In this document: piece by piece, positions 48,955 to 60,330 of the stretch
Layout: the number at the start of each line of letters is the position of its first letter
Position numbering within the stretch: the first letter of the stretch is position 1
DNA from: Notolepis coatsorum
Lineage: Eukaryota > Chordata > Actinopteri > Aulopiformes > Paralepididae
Assembly: GCA_963971535.1 (NCBI GenBank)
Contig: OZ020592.1
Span: 57,934,873-57,998,872 of the forward strand
Direction of reading: 5' to 3'
DNA: 64,000 bases
Notes under the pieces: generated by a model
The model's database searches: none
What the model saw: the letters and a program-made list of their open reading frames with translations, nothing else
What the model was told of the DNA's origin: nothing
Position numbers and translations under genes: made by a program

Positions 48955-49106
48955 GCGTCTATTCTTATCCTAACAGATTTATGCTTCCGCGTTCGCGTTT
49001 TGCGCTCTGATTGGCCACTGACGTACGCTAGTTTTGCCCCCGGTAAGTTATCTACGCCAGTTACGCCCAGCTCGAAGCATAAATCCGTTAGGATAAGAAT
49101 AGACGC
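48955..49106. mobile_element. 152-bp MITE
   Basis: Inverted ends GCGTCTATTCTTATCCTAAC and its complement, about 33 bp with a few mismatches. CAGGCT flanks it on both sides (48949-48954 and 49110-49115, with three extra bases on the right). Confidence 0.7.
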
Positions 49107-50096
49107 GTACAGGCTAGCAGCAGTAACTTGGTGGGCCTGTTTAGGTCCAGCTCAGCGGGTATCTGTCCAAATTCTTGAAATTCAAGAAGATGCCTGGCCA
49201 ATGACACATAACCACTGCCTAGTGGTGGCTTGCTTGAGTGGGCAGTTAGTGGGGCAATGCAGCTTCTTAGATGTAGAAGGATGGGCTGGATCAATCAGGA
49301 TATGGCATTTGACATGATGCAGGCACAGTGTTGCATAACATTTATGAAGAGTGTCGTAGGCTGCCTTGCCAGTAGCTAGCTGACACATACAAAAATCCTG
49401 TAGTGAACATGAACATACCATATTGTAGATGTAAGTATATATTGGTATTATTTTACGCATGTATTTATTTGTGTACATATTTAGTGAGAACATTTTTATT
49501 AACACCCTGTATGGAGGAATTAATGGTGAAGAGGTTGGAGGTGGATTGGCTAACATTACACAATGGCTACTAGCTAACTAGCTAGTGTTAAAGCGTTCTT
49601 ATATTGACCTTGAAAGATGAGGAGAGGGTGTTAGCAATCAAATATTTATTACAGAGTGAATATTCAATATTACAGAGTATTTACACAAACAGCTGAGAGT
49701 GGACATGGTTCTACTTAGCTTTTGGTGGCACAGCAGAAGTGTGTCCCGCCCCTTCCATCACATTGTCATTTTATAGTTTTTCTGGTTGGTGTTCTGAGCG
49801 AATGAGGTGGCTCTCTTCCAAATTAGCAGCATGGTTCAGGTCTTTAACAAATGACTATATAAGGTAAACAGTTGAAATGGCAAGGGTCTATAATTAGGTC
49901 TGTCTCCTGGTGGTTCAGGAGGACAGCTGGGGTCATGGTGGCACATAGGCCTTTGCTTGTTTTAATACCATATAATAATAACACATTTTAATGGTACACA
50001 CATTTGTAGATATTTGTCTATACATTCTTACAATTGATAAATGGATTGACTCATAGATATTAAACATATTGTAGATCCTGACAATGCTGCCTGGTC
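49107..50096. other. No gene recognised
   Basis: Possibly the 5' end of the PIN/CXC-like gene on the minus strand up to about 49420 (CYATLCLHHVKCHILIDPAH is open). The rest is AT-rich sequence without an ORF or repeat I can name. Confidence 0.3.
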
Positions 50097-50960
50097 GCTT
50101 GTATCCTTTCGGCAAGCAACCCTCCCTTCCGCGTTGCTCTGATTGGCCGAGCGCGCGCATGCGCCGCGATAAGCCCCTCAGCCAGGCAGGAATACTAAAC
50201 TCCAGTTAACCTAATTCATACAAATGGAAGTATTGATTTTGCCGTAACGAATCATTAAAAAAATATACCGTTAACTGGAATATGTTGTTTCTTTACACAT
50301 ATGTTGGATTATGTAATTGGTTTGTCTACTGTATGATAAACCAATAAAAAATCGCGAATTAACCGGTGGTTATCCTATTATATTAACATAGCTACAACAA
50401 CACACAGTAACGTTAATATAATTACATGCATCATTGTTTACAATGAACGGTGGGGCTAATCGAAAGGACTGGACACGGACAAGTTAAACTAACCTAAAGT
50501 TAGTTGTTCACCAACAATCTACAGACACCAACAAACACAGAACCGGACTGTTATATTAAAATAATTGATTGCTGTTTAACTTGTCCGTGTCCAGTCCTTT
50601 CGATTAGCCCCACCGTTCATTGTAAACAATGATGCATGTAATTATATTAACGTTACTGTGTGTTGTTGTAGCTATGTTAATATAATAGGATAACCACCGG
50701 TTAATTCGCAATTTTTTATTGGTTTGTCATGACAAACCAATTACATAATCCAACATATGTGTAAAGAAACAACATATTCCAGTTAACGGTATATTTTTTT
50801 AATGATTCGTTACGGCGAAATCAATACTTCCATTTGTATAAATTAGGTTAACTGGAGTTTAGTATTCCTGCCTGGCTGAGGGGCTTATCGCGGCGCATGC
50901 GCACGCTCGGCCAATCAGAGCAACGCGGAAGGGAGGGTTGCTTGCCGAAAGGATACAAGC
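50097..50960. mobile_element. 864-bp palindromic (foldback) element with 9-bp TSD
   Basis: Arms of about 390 bp are inverted copies around a roughly 90-bp loop near 50490-50580. The ends are GCTTGTATCCTTTCGGCAAG and its complement. The flanks are TGCCTGGTC (50088-50096) and TGCCTAGTC (50961-50969), a 9-bp duplication with one mismatch. Long TIRs with a 9-bp TSD suggest a Mutator-like element. No ORF. Confidence 0.75.
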
Positions 50961-50969
50961 TGCCTAGTC

Positions 50970-51552
50970 AGCCAAAATCGTCACCTCATCAGTCCTTGCC
51001 TTGGTCTGTGGGTTTTAGCAACAGCTGCACTGACCCTTCCGGTCACAAATAGATTTTTGGCCACCTCAATAGATACAGACATGCTGAGATAAATACAGGC
51101 TGAGGCATGAGACATGATAATAAAATACATGGATAAATGTATCTAGGGACATAAATAAATGGATTTTTAGCCCACACTAGTTGCTAGCTTGATAGCTAAC
51201 TGTATTTCATTTCATTCATCATCAACAACATTTCATTCATCAACAGCTAGAAATAGTATTTGATAAATAATAACATGATACAAATTCTCACCTGTCCATA
51301 CATCAAAATCTCTTCTCTTCTCTCATGTGCACTCTTTTCAGGCTACTGCCCTCTGCTGGTCTACTGCAGTCAAATCATGCAACAAACTGAAATATGGACA
51401 CAAGGCCATGGCTGAGCAAGTGAGATGCTTCCAGCTGCAGAACCCCAGAACCGCGTGTTGCTTTTTAACAGCGGAGGAGTGCAAGAATGTGACAATGTGA
51501 CCATGTGACCGCGGCAGCGCGAGAGAGCGGCAGTGCAGAAATAGGCTGTCTA
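50970..51552. other. No gene recognised
   Basis: Unique-looking AT-rich sequence. No ORF, RNA gene or repeat I can name. Confidence 0.4.
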
Positions 51553-51834
51553 TTGCCATTCTCTAAGACAAACGCTAACCTTAACCAGCTCCTTAACAGC
51601 GCCTAAACTTAACCTTTCTAACCTTAACCAACTCCGAAACAATGCCTAACCTTAACCTTAATATTAACCATGCCTAACCTTAACCTTAACCATAGAAAGA
51701 ATATTGCCATTCTCTAAGACAAACTCTAACCATAACCAGCTCCTTAACAGCGCCTAAACTTAACCTTTCTAACCTTAACCAACTCCGAAACAATGCCTAA
51801 CCTTAACCTTAACCTTAACCCCCCCCACCCAACC
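51553..51834 (+). repeat. Tandem duplication of a CCTTAA-rich unit
   Basis: Two copies of about 160 bp beginning 'attgccattctctaagacaa' (about 51553 and 51704), each full of 'aaccttaacc' motifs. This resembles degenerate telomere-like arrays but is not TTAGGG. Confidence 0.75.
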
Positions 51835-52134
51835 TCCTCCAATGTACAGTTTCTACGTCAAATGTATATACTCCCTTTTCTTGACTCCTTCTGTATCACA
51901 AACAGTACTGTATTTGCAAATCTGGTATGTCATAAATGTATAGATGTAGCAGTACTGACTATCTGTATGTCATGTATGTCATATATGTCCTGATGAATTG
52001 AAAATGGGGGACCCTGATGTAAACAAGACAAAAGTCTTTCTATGGTCTGCATCCCCTTAACAATTGTGTGTATTGAGCTGTACTGTATTGTACCCATTCT
52101 GCAATCTGTTAATAAAGTTTTCAATCAATCAATC
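51835..52134 (+). mobile_element. LINE-A 3' end, 5'-truncated
   Basis: 3' UTR only, from 'cctcctccaatgtacagttt' to a short (TCAA)n tail. It is inserted within the CCTTAA-rich repeat, which resumes as 'ccatgcctaagcttaacc'. Confidence 0.85.
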
Positions 52135-52483
52135 AAAAACCATGCCTAAGCTTAACCGACGAAAGAATACACAAACGGACCGCAGGACCACCGCGCTGCC
52201 AGGTGAGCTAAGCTTCGAATGAGAATCATCGCGGTTTACGGCTTCATAATGCCGCAAGCTCTGCCGCTCCGCTCCGCTCTGCGGTTGCCGCGCCTGCCGC
52301 GGGGCGTGTCGCAGCCAATCAGGGAAAACGCGGAAGCATTCGGCGCACTCCTTCGCTGTTAATAAGCAATAGGCGCCCCGGCGGTTAGAGACCCCGGCGG
52401 TTAGACCCCTCGCTTCCATTGGCTGATTTGGGTCACGTGACCGTCCCACCCAATGGCTGATTTGGGTCACGTTGCACTGCGGG

Positions 52484-52734
52484 ATTGATTGATTGATTGA
52501 TTTAAAACTTTATTAACAGATTGCAGAATGGGTACGTACACGTGACCGCCACATGCCCTGATTGATTGATTGAAAACTTTATTAACAGATTATAGAATGG
52601 GTACAGTGACCGATTGATTGATTGATTGATTGATTGAAAACTTTATTAACAGATTGTAGAATGGGTACAGTGACCGATTGATTGATTGATTGATTGAAAA
52701 CTTTATTAACAGATTGTAGAATGGGTACAGTGAC

Positions 52735-52767
<33 letters not shown>

Positions 52768-52818
52768 AATTGATTGATTGAAAACTTTATTAACAGATTG
52801 TAGAATGGGTACAGTGAC

Positions 52819-52858
<40 letters not shown>

Positions 52859-52957
52859 AACTGTATTAACAGATTGCAGAATGGGTACAGTGACGTCACA
52901 GGCCCGGATTGATTGATTGATTGAAAACTTTATTAACAGATTGCAGAATGGGTATAG
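52484..52957 (-). repeat. Tandem array of seven very short LINE-A 3' stubs
   Basis: Each unit is (GATT)n plus 'gaaaactttattaacagatt' plus 'gcagaatgggtac', i.e. only the last 45 or so bases of LINE-A in reverse. Units are mostly separated by 'agtgacc'. They start near 52484, 52560, 52613, 52677, 52737, 52819 and 52908. Confidence 0.9.
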
Positions 52958-53372
52958 AGGTGTGATAGGTGGGATCGGTGTGATAGGTGTGATAGGTGTG
53001 ATAGGTGGGATCGGTGTGATAGGTGTGATAGGTGTGATAGGTGTGATAGGTGGGATCGGTGTGATAGGTGTGATAGGTGGGATCGGTGTGATAGGTGTGA
53101 TAGGTGTGATAGGTGGGATCGGTGTGATAGGTGTGATAGGTGTGATCGGTGTGATAGGTGTGATAGGTGGGATCGGTGTGATAGGTGTGATAGGTGGGAT
53201 CGGTGTGATAGGTGGGATCGGTGTGATAGGTGTGATAGGTGTGATAGGTGTGATCGGTGTGATATGTGTGATAGGTGGGATCGGTGTGATAGGTGTGATA
53301 GGTGGGATCGGTGTGATAGGTGTGATAGGTGGGATCGGTGTGATAGGTGTGATAGGTGTGATAGGTGTGATA
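52958..53372 (+). repeat. 9-bp minisatellite (GGTGTGATA/GGTGGGATC)n
   Basis: About 46 units of nine bases, with GGTGGGATC variants spaced every two to five units. Its frames encode PIT/VIG repeats on both strands, which are by-products of the period being a multiple of three. Confidence 0.95.
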
Positions 53373-53390
53373 CAGTCACCGTCACAGGCC

Positions 53391-53634
53391 CGGATTGATT
53401 GATTGATTGATTGATTGAAAACTTTATTAACAGATTGCAGAATGCAGTACAGCTCAATACACACAATTGTTAAGGGGATGCAGACCATGCAGTACTGTTA
53501 CATTTGTGACATACAGTAAATATATACAAGGGGGAGGGAACTGTACATTTATGATGAATTGAAAATGGGGGACCCTGATGTAAACAAGACGGAAGTCTTT
53601 CTCTGGTCTGCATCCCCTTAACAATTGTGTGTAT
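53391..53634. repeat. LINE-A 3' end followed by an inverted piece of itself
   Basis: 53391-53488 is a reverse LINE-A 3' end. 53551-53634 is a forward piece ('ctgcatccccttaacaattg') that can pair with 53453-53488. Probably a rearranged or twin-primed insertion. Confidence 0.7.
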
Positions 53635-54060
53635 TCTCCAGCTGCACAAAGGCAGATCAAGAGGCTCTACAGAGGGTGGTGAAGGCGGCAGGCAGGATCG
53701 TCGGGACTCCTCTATCAAACATCACCTCCATCTTCACCTCCCGCTGCCTCCACCGCTCCAAGTGTATCATCAAGGACCAGTCTCACCCAGCACATCACCT
53801 CTTTCAGCTCCTTCCCCCAGGGAGGAGATACCGGTCCATACATGCCAAGAGTTCAAGATTTAAGAACAGCTTTTTCCCCCAAGCAGTCAGACTGTTAAAC
53901 GCTCATTGACTGTCCCCTCACGTGCACCATGCACTTACCTGGACTTGATAATCACTGTTACCACTCATCATGCACTTTATTTAAAATATTCTGTTATGTA
54001 CAGTGTTATATGTGTTGTTCATGTATGTATATATTGTACTACGGTCTGTGGGAGCTCCCC
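53635..54060 (+). mobile_element. Rex1-like LINE 3' fragment
   Basis: Encodes QEALQRVVKAAGRIVGTPLS, HRSKCIIKDQSHPAHHLFQL and NSFFPQAVRLLNAH, stop at 53907. This is the C-terminal end typical of Rex-type LINEs, divergent from the intact copy at 43779. A short 3' UTR follows. Confidence 0.8.
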
Positions 54061-54809
54061 TGAAATTTTCGCCTGTGAAACTTAACATTCAGACAAAGTC
54101 ACAGAAGATTACAGACTGTATTAAGCCCAAACTGAGTAAAAGATCACGTTCTGACATTGAAGATGCAGAGGAAGCTTCATTGGAGGAAGCGCTGACAATA
54201 AGAGAGGTTGACATGAATCTAACATTACAGACCATCAATAAGAGACTTGATAAACTGGATATGTTGGACTTGATGATGCAGGAAATTAAGAGCCTCAAAG
54301 AAAGCTTGGAGTTCAGTCAGAGACAAATTGATGAGCTGGTCAAGGATAATGCTGAGCTGAAAGGAAAGGTGGAATACATGGGAAACAAAGTAGACATAAT
54401 TGAGATAGACAACAGGAAGTTGAAGGAATCTCTTCTGGATGTACAGTGTAGGTCTATGCAAGACAATCTGGTTTTTACAGGGATAGCAGAGAAGGAGAGC
54501 AAGGACTGTGAATCAGTCATAAGGGAGTTCATGTCAGACCAGCTAAGACTGCCTAGGGACACTGTTCAGAACATCACCTTCTCTAGAGTACACAGAATGG
54601 GAAAACCCTCAGGGGACAGACCACGGGCAATAGTGGCTCGTTTTGAGCATCACCAGCAGAAGGAGCTTGTCAAGGGTAGGGGCAGGGAGTTAAAGAACAC
54701 CACCTTTGGCATGAACAACCAATTTCCTCCCGAGATAAATGGAAGACGTAAGCTATTATATCCTATCATGAAAGAACATCGAAGCCTAAACAAACGTGTT
54801 GGTGGATAG
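54003..54809 (+). CDS. LINE ORF1-like nucleic-acid-binding protein (about 245-268 aa)
   Basis: Open frame. The first 25 codons probably belong to the preceding LINE 3' UTR. Residues about 75-150 form a coiled coil (LDLMMQEIKSLKESLEFSQ, QIDELVKDNAELKGKVEYMG). An RRM-like part follows with SMQDNLVFTGIAEKESKDCE and PRAIVARFEHHQQKELVKG. This layout is that of L1/Tx1/I-type ORF1p. No ORF2 follows, so the element is truncated. Confidence 0.7.
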   Translation: MLYVLFMYVYIVLRSVGAPLKFSPVKLNIQTKSQKITDCIKPKLSKRSRSDIEDAEEASLEEALTIREVDMNLTLQTINKRLDKLDMLDLMMQEIKSLKESLEFSQRQIDELVKDNAELKGKVEYMGNKVDIIEIDNRKLKESLLDVQCRSMQDNLVFTGIAEKESKDCESVIREFMSDQLRLPRDTVQNITFSRVHRMGKPSGDRPRAIVARFEHHQQKELVKGRGRELKNTTFGMNNQFPPEINGRRKLLYPIMKEHRSLNKRVGG

Positions 54810-55757
54810 ACTATATATCAACAACCAACTGTTTAGGGACTCCAGTATCACTCCCTGGTTATTCTGAAACCCATTGAGACTATTGCTTTATGGTCGGTAG
54901 GCCTACTGATACTTCCTGTATTAAGCTAGGCTTGCATAAGGGTTTGGTTATAGTTATAGCTCATATCAATGTGTGTAGCCTGAGAAATAAGATACAATAA
55001 CTTCCTTACAATAACCATATAATATATAAATAGCCAACTAATCGGAAATAGGAGTAATTCCAGATATTGATACATACATTGATGAATACAAAAACGGGGC
55101 TAATTGTATGGCAAAACTTTTATTTTTTAAACGGAAAGGTCAAAATAAACACAACACATGATGTATTCTTAATCTTACTAATAGGCTACATAAAAGCCTA
55201 AGAACAGTTTAATAAACCAATCATTATGGCGAATCGACATGGGTTTAATGTGTACACCCCCCTCCCCTCCCCCCCAGTATCGCTGCAGCATACAATGAAT
55301 CACAATGGCGTTTATTCTTTGAAAACAAAACAAAGTTTCATCTATTATTATTACACAGTAATTAAGATAAATAATTTAATCCAAGCGGCGTGTAATCCTC
55401 TTCCGTTCACATCGCACTTTCCCCTCCAAGAGGGCAGCAGGAGGTCGCAGAGGTCAAGAGACGGATCGGTTCTCAGTCGCCGTGGTCCAGAGAGGAATGG
55501 AAGGTGTGCGATGTGGACGGAGGGGGTTCAGTCCTGCATCAGGAGAAGCAGCGGAGTGCGTGTAGAGTAGAGGACAGGGCCTGCAGTGCTACTGATTCAG
55601 TTTAGTAGTATAGGCCATATTCCTGGTGTTCCCGATGGCCTTCTTGGTAATCATCCCCCGATATTCCATCACACATCAGCTGTTCTCTCTGAAACCTTAA
55701 AGAGGAAAACAAAAAAAACATTTAGTTTGAAGGTAGAATCTGTAACGTCGCCAAACA
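54810..55757. other. No gene recognised
   Basis: AT-rich to 55400. 55420-55560 is GC-richer and open on both strands but matches nothing I know. Confidence 0.35.
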
Positions 55758-56505
55758 GAGACCTCTTCAAGTTCAAGTTTCAAGTTTGTTTATTAGTTGT
55801 CATAGTAAAATACAGAATACTTTATCATGAAATGCTTTTTCCTGTATGAGCCCCTGGGAGTGTGCTAGATAAAAATAGATAAAAAGTATCAAATAGAAAA
55901 AGTCAAAATTACATGAAATAAAGTGTTCAGTCAATATATACATAATATACAATACACAATACAGAGTAAAAAGAGTAACAGTGAGGTACAATGCAGAAAT
56001 GGGATGAGGTAAAACTTAGGGTAAGGTGCAATGAGGTATGAATTGTAGTGCAAATCTCTTTGTTAATAAATATAAATTAAATTGTGTTAAAGTGTCTAAA
56101 GTGGGTGTTAAGGTGAGTGTTTATTTAATATTTTTTTATTATGTTTTTGGTAGGTTTTTATTTGTTTGTTCCACCGGGCAGTCCGGCAGAGGGAGAGAGA
56201 GAGGAAGAACGGGAGACAGAGCGGGGGGAAGACATTCAGCAAAGGACGGCGGGTCCGGGAATCGAACCCGGGTCGGCCGCTTCGCGACGCAGTGCGTTAG
56301 ATGGGTCGCCACTTGGGTGCCCAAGGTGAGTGTTTATTTAAAGTGAGTGTGTGCATGTGGATGTGTGTGCTGTGAGTGTAGTCATGATGGGTTGTTAAAT
56401 AGTGTCATTGTCGTTGAGCATCCTGATGGCCTGGGGATAGAAGCTCCTTCTGAGTCTCTCTGTACTGGCCATGAGACTCCGGTAGCGCTTGCCTCTACTG
56501 TATCT
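55758..56505 (-). mobile_element. Rex1-like LINE 3' end, carrying a SINE
   Basis: The (TTGAA)n-type tail, reversed, is at 55758. Coding at about 56400-56505 (minus) reads GKRYRSLMASTERLRRSFYP then QAIRMLNDN, nearly the C-terminus of the intact copy at 43779-46754. A SINE is inserted at 56129-56322. Confidence 0.82.
56129..56322 (-). mobile_element. tRNA-derived SINE (194 bp)
   Basis: Flanked by the exact 19-bp duplication aaggtgagtgtttatttaa (56110-56128 and 56323-56341). On the minus strand it has an A-box-like TGGCGACCCATCTAACGC and B-box GGGTTCGATTCCC. The tail is A-rich. Confidence 0.88.
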
Positions 56506-56634
56506 TATTGCAAGGTGAATTTCTCCAGACCTCTCTTGGCAGAGCCTGATGTGAGGCCAGCAATGGGAACCCCCCCACCAGTCAACTCCAACCCACTCAT
56601 ACAGAACCAAGCATTTCACTGTAATGTACATGTC

Positions 56635-57125
56635 AGTGTTGTAGTCGAGTCACCAAATCTTGAGTCCGAGTCGAGAGTCCCCAGTGTTCGAGCACGAGTC
56701 CAGGTCCCGAGTCACCAAAGAAGAGCCCGAGTCGAGTTCGAGTCGAGTCCCCATTACCCTAGTCCGAGTCATCGAGGTTGAGTCCACTCCACTCTGGCAG
56801 TCAAAGAGCTGACATGCAAATAAAAAAAGGTCTACGTTAAACATAAATGACACAGCGGTCACCGTTTCAAAGGGAGTTTATTTACTTTGTGACACAATAG
56901 CCAAACAAAATGCACTAGCCATCAATATCTTATGGCAAATGATTAGGGCCTATTACAATAATTTTTTTAATATAAATAACTGTATTTATCAATTAACAAG
57001 TCTCAGTCCTCGTCTGCACCTTCCGAGTCCGAATGCAGTCGATGCTCGAGTCCAAGTCCAAGTCTGAGTCATCAGTGCTCAAGTAGAGTCACGAGTCCTG
57101 AAAATCAGTCCAGTACTACAACACT
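56635..57125. mobile_element. Non-autonomous TIR element rich in GAGTCC/GAGTCG motifs
   Basis: Ends AGTGTTGTAGT and ACTACAACACT are inverted copies. Both subterminal regions are dense in 'gagtccgagtc'-like motifs, probable transposase-binding repeats. TSD unclear; hAT-like is a guess. Confidence 0.5.
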
Positions 57126-57188
57126 AGTATGTACCTTATATGTGTGACAAATCAAACAAAACTTGATTTCTGATTCCTGACCCCTGAC

Positions 57189-57291
57189 CTGCATGCTGCT
57201 GTAGAGGACGAGACGTGCGGTGACCGGAAGCCCGCTCTTCGTCAGCGCGTCGTAGCCGTCCCCCTCCACCACCAGGAGTCTGAGGGGCGAC
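57189..57291 (-). CDS. Candidate exon of an unrecognised host gene
   Basis: Minus strand reads SPLRLLVVEGDGYDALTKSG and LPVTARLVLYSSMQ, with GC-rich third positions, then a possible donor CAG|GTCAGG. The upstream side is cut by a LINE-A fragment at 57291. No family recognised; could be fortuitous. Confidence 0.35.
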
Positions 57292-57540
57292 AGATTGCAG
57301 AATGGGTACAATACAGTATGGCTCAATACACACAATTGTTAAGGGGATGCAGACCAGAGAAAGACTTTCGCCTTGTTTACATCAGGGTCCCCCATTTTCA
57401 ATTCATAGTGACATTTATGACATACACGACATACAGATATACAGGAGATATATATCATGACATACATGACATACAGCCAGGTATATAGTACTGTTACATT
57501 TGACACACAAGATATGCAAATATACAGTACTGTTAAACAG
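57291..57540 (-). mobile_element. LINE-A 3' UTR fragment
   Basis: 'cagattgcagaatgggtaca' to 'gggtcccccattttcaattc' in reverse. The (TTGA)n tail is missing, so it is truncated at both ends. Confidence 0.8.
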
Positions 57541-57569
57541 AGATCCTAACAGAAAATATATACACCGCT

Positions 57570-57665
57570 CATTTACATTTAGTCATTTAGCTGAACGTTT
57601 TTATCCAAGTCAGCAGGAAGGAAGGGTACAACTCTTACAGCTGAGCTGAGTAACAATGTTCATCA
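57570..57665 (-). repeat. L2 3'-end fragment
   Basis: 'atttacatttagtcatttag' and 'gctgagtaacaatgttcatc' match the reverse 3' end of the L2 at 21801, with a small deletion. Confidence 0.75.
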
Positions 57666-58026
57666 AACAGTGCTGAAACTTGGGTGCTGCAGTGATGAGT
57701 GCATAGTAGTAAACGTAGTAGAAAAGACTCACGCACATCCCAAGTATAGTCACAGGTGCTCGACTCAAATAGATATGTAAGGTTGTGGAAAAAAAGTCAG
57801 CACACAGTCTGCCGTGTTCCCAAGTTTAATTTACTATAACACAACGTTTCGGCCTGTGGCCTTTGTCAAGTCAAGGACACTTGACAAAGGCCATTCTCAT
57901 TTCATTGAATTAATTTCATTCTCATATTGATTGAAGAAGTGTGTCGACGGCGACAGTTCAGGCTTCTTCTCACTGGCTTTGCTCCGAGTATCTCGCCAGG
58001 TGCAGAGACGCCAGACCATGCTGTTC

Positions 58027-58260
<234 letters not shown>

Positions 58261-58594
58261 ACTTTATTCCCCCGTGGTCAGTGAACCCCTGGGGAGAGCA
58301 GAGGCATGTCATTGAAGGTGTTGTAAAGATGTTTTTATGTGGATTTTTTACTTATTTTGATCTATGTACGAGTTATCTTACTGGAGGTACCATTGAATGT
58401 ATGTATTATTTCTATATGATAACAGTAAAAGTGGACTTAAAGATGCTAAGAGAGAGATAAGGGGAGGGGGGTATACTTGTGTACACTTGTGGAGAAAAGG
58501 AACTAAAAATAATTGATGGCAATGAAAACCTGACTTGAAAAAAACCCAATACAAATATTGTTTAAAATAAAAAAAACAAGAGCAAGACGCTTAA

Positions 58595-58745
58595 GTTAAC
58601 CCCTAACTGCTCCCGATGAGCAGGTTGGCACCTTGCGTGGTCGCCTCTGCCGTCGGTGTGTGAATGTGTGAATGAAATGTGAGGAACAAAAATTGTAAAG
58701 CGCTTTGGATAAAAGCTGCTATATAAATGCACCATTTACCATTTA
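58595..58745 (+). repeat. SINE/L2-type 3' end
   Basis: 'gtaaagcgctttggataaaa' plus 'gctatataaatgcaccattt' is a common fish SINE tail. No tRNA head seen. Confidence 0.5.
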
Positions 58746-58757
58746 ATGTATATATTC

Positions 58758-59512
<755 letters not shown>

Positions 59513-59598
59513 ATATATTCATTATGACGTTAGATCATTCTTGATCATTCTTGGTATAAAAGGCATCCATTATAGATCCAGTATAACAGTATGGAGTA

Positions 59599-59922
59599 GG
59601 GATGCACCGATCCGATATTGATATCGGATATCGGCCCCGAAAATAGCTAGATCGGGTATCGGAGACACTTTAAATATATATATTTTTATTGTTTTTTATA
59701 TGTTTATATTTAATTTAATAATAAATAACAATTCAGTACATTTATATCTATGTCAAGCCTGATGTTACCTTGCACAAAAGAATGATCCCAGTCTCTTCCA
59801 CACAGTGAGGCATACAGTTTATTAATTGAACAATCGGATCGGTACTCGGTATCGGCCGATACCCAAAGCCCAGGTATATCGGTATCAGTATTGGGACTGA
59901 AAGAGTCGGATCGGTGCATCCC
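59599..59922. mobile_element. hAT-like MITE (GGGATGCACCGATCCGA)
   Basis: Inverted ends GGGATGCACCGATCC, with subterminal 'atcggatatcggcc' palindromes, flanked by TATGGAGTA on both sides (59590-59598 and 59923-59931). A very common fish MITE type; non-coding. Confidence 0.85.
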
Positions 59923-59932
59923 TATGGAGTAC

Positions 59933-60330
59933 CTGGCTAATGAATGTCCCGGGCTCATCCTGACCACAGCCCAGGTGGAACCCGAACCCGGTCTCCTCTC
60001 GGTCCAGGACACAGAGTCAGGACAGGGGAGGGAGACATGCTCTCTGCCTCCGTGTCCGTTCTGGTCGTCCAGGCGGCGGGACACGGTCTTTACCCCGTCC
60101 TCTCTGCCTCCGTGTCCCTTCTGGTCGTCCAGGCGGCGGGACACGGTCTTTACCCCGTCCTCTCTGCCTCCGTGTCCCTTCTGGTCGTCCAGGCGGCGGG
60201 ACATGGTCTTTACCCCGTCCTCTCTGCCTCCGTGTCCCTTCTGGTTGTCCAGGCGGCGGGACACGGTCTTTACCCCATCGTCCTTCTTTGGCAGGTAGAC
60301 CTCATGGAACAACAGTGGAGATATGCCCAG
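59933..60330 (-). CDS. Candidate exon with in-frame 60-bp VNTR
   Basis: Minus strand: a strong acceptor (CTTCCTCTTGTATAG) opens a frame LGISPLLFHEVYLPKKDDGV. Then a 20-residue unit (KTVSRRLDDQKGHGGREDGV) is repeated four times, then PCPDSVSWTERRPGSGSTWA and a possible donor CAG|GTACTC at 59932. All frames are open through the repeat because its period is a multiple of three. I do not recognise the gene; the repeat alone could create an apparent ORF. Confidence 0.35.
60041..60280 (+). repeat. 60-bp minisatellite, four copies
   Basis: Exact 60-base period ('ctctctgcctccgtgtccct' then 'tctggtcgtccaggcggcgg' then 'gacacggtctttaccccgtc') with only a few substitutions between copies. Confidence 0.97.

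Noticed and set aside
51553..51834. Interstitial telomere array
   Set aside because: The motif is CCTTAA/AACCTTAACC in a 160-bp duplicated unit, not vertebrate TTAGGG.
52790..53488. ORFs of PIT and VIG repeats on both strands
   Set aside because: A 9-bp minisatellite without stop codons is open in several frames; not a protein-coding gene.
60041..60280. Regular 60-bp repeats considered as a CRISPR array
   Set aside because: The whole 60-bp unit is conserved with no variable spacers, and the genome is a vertebrate; it is a minisatellite.
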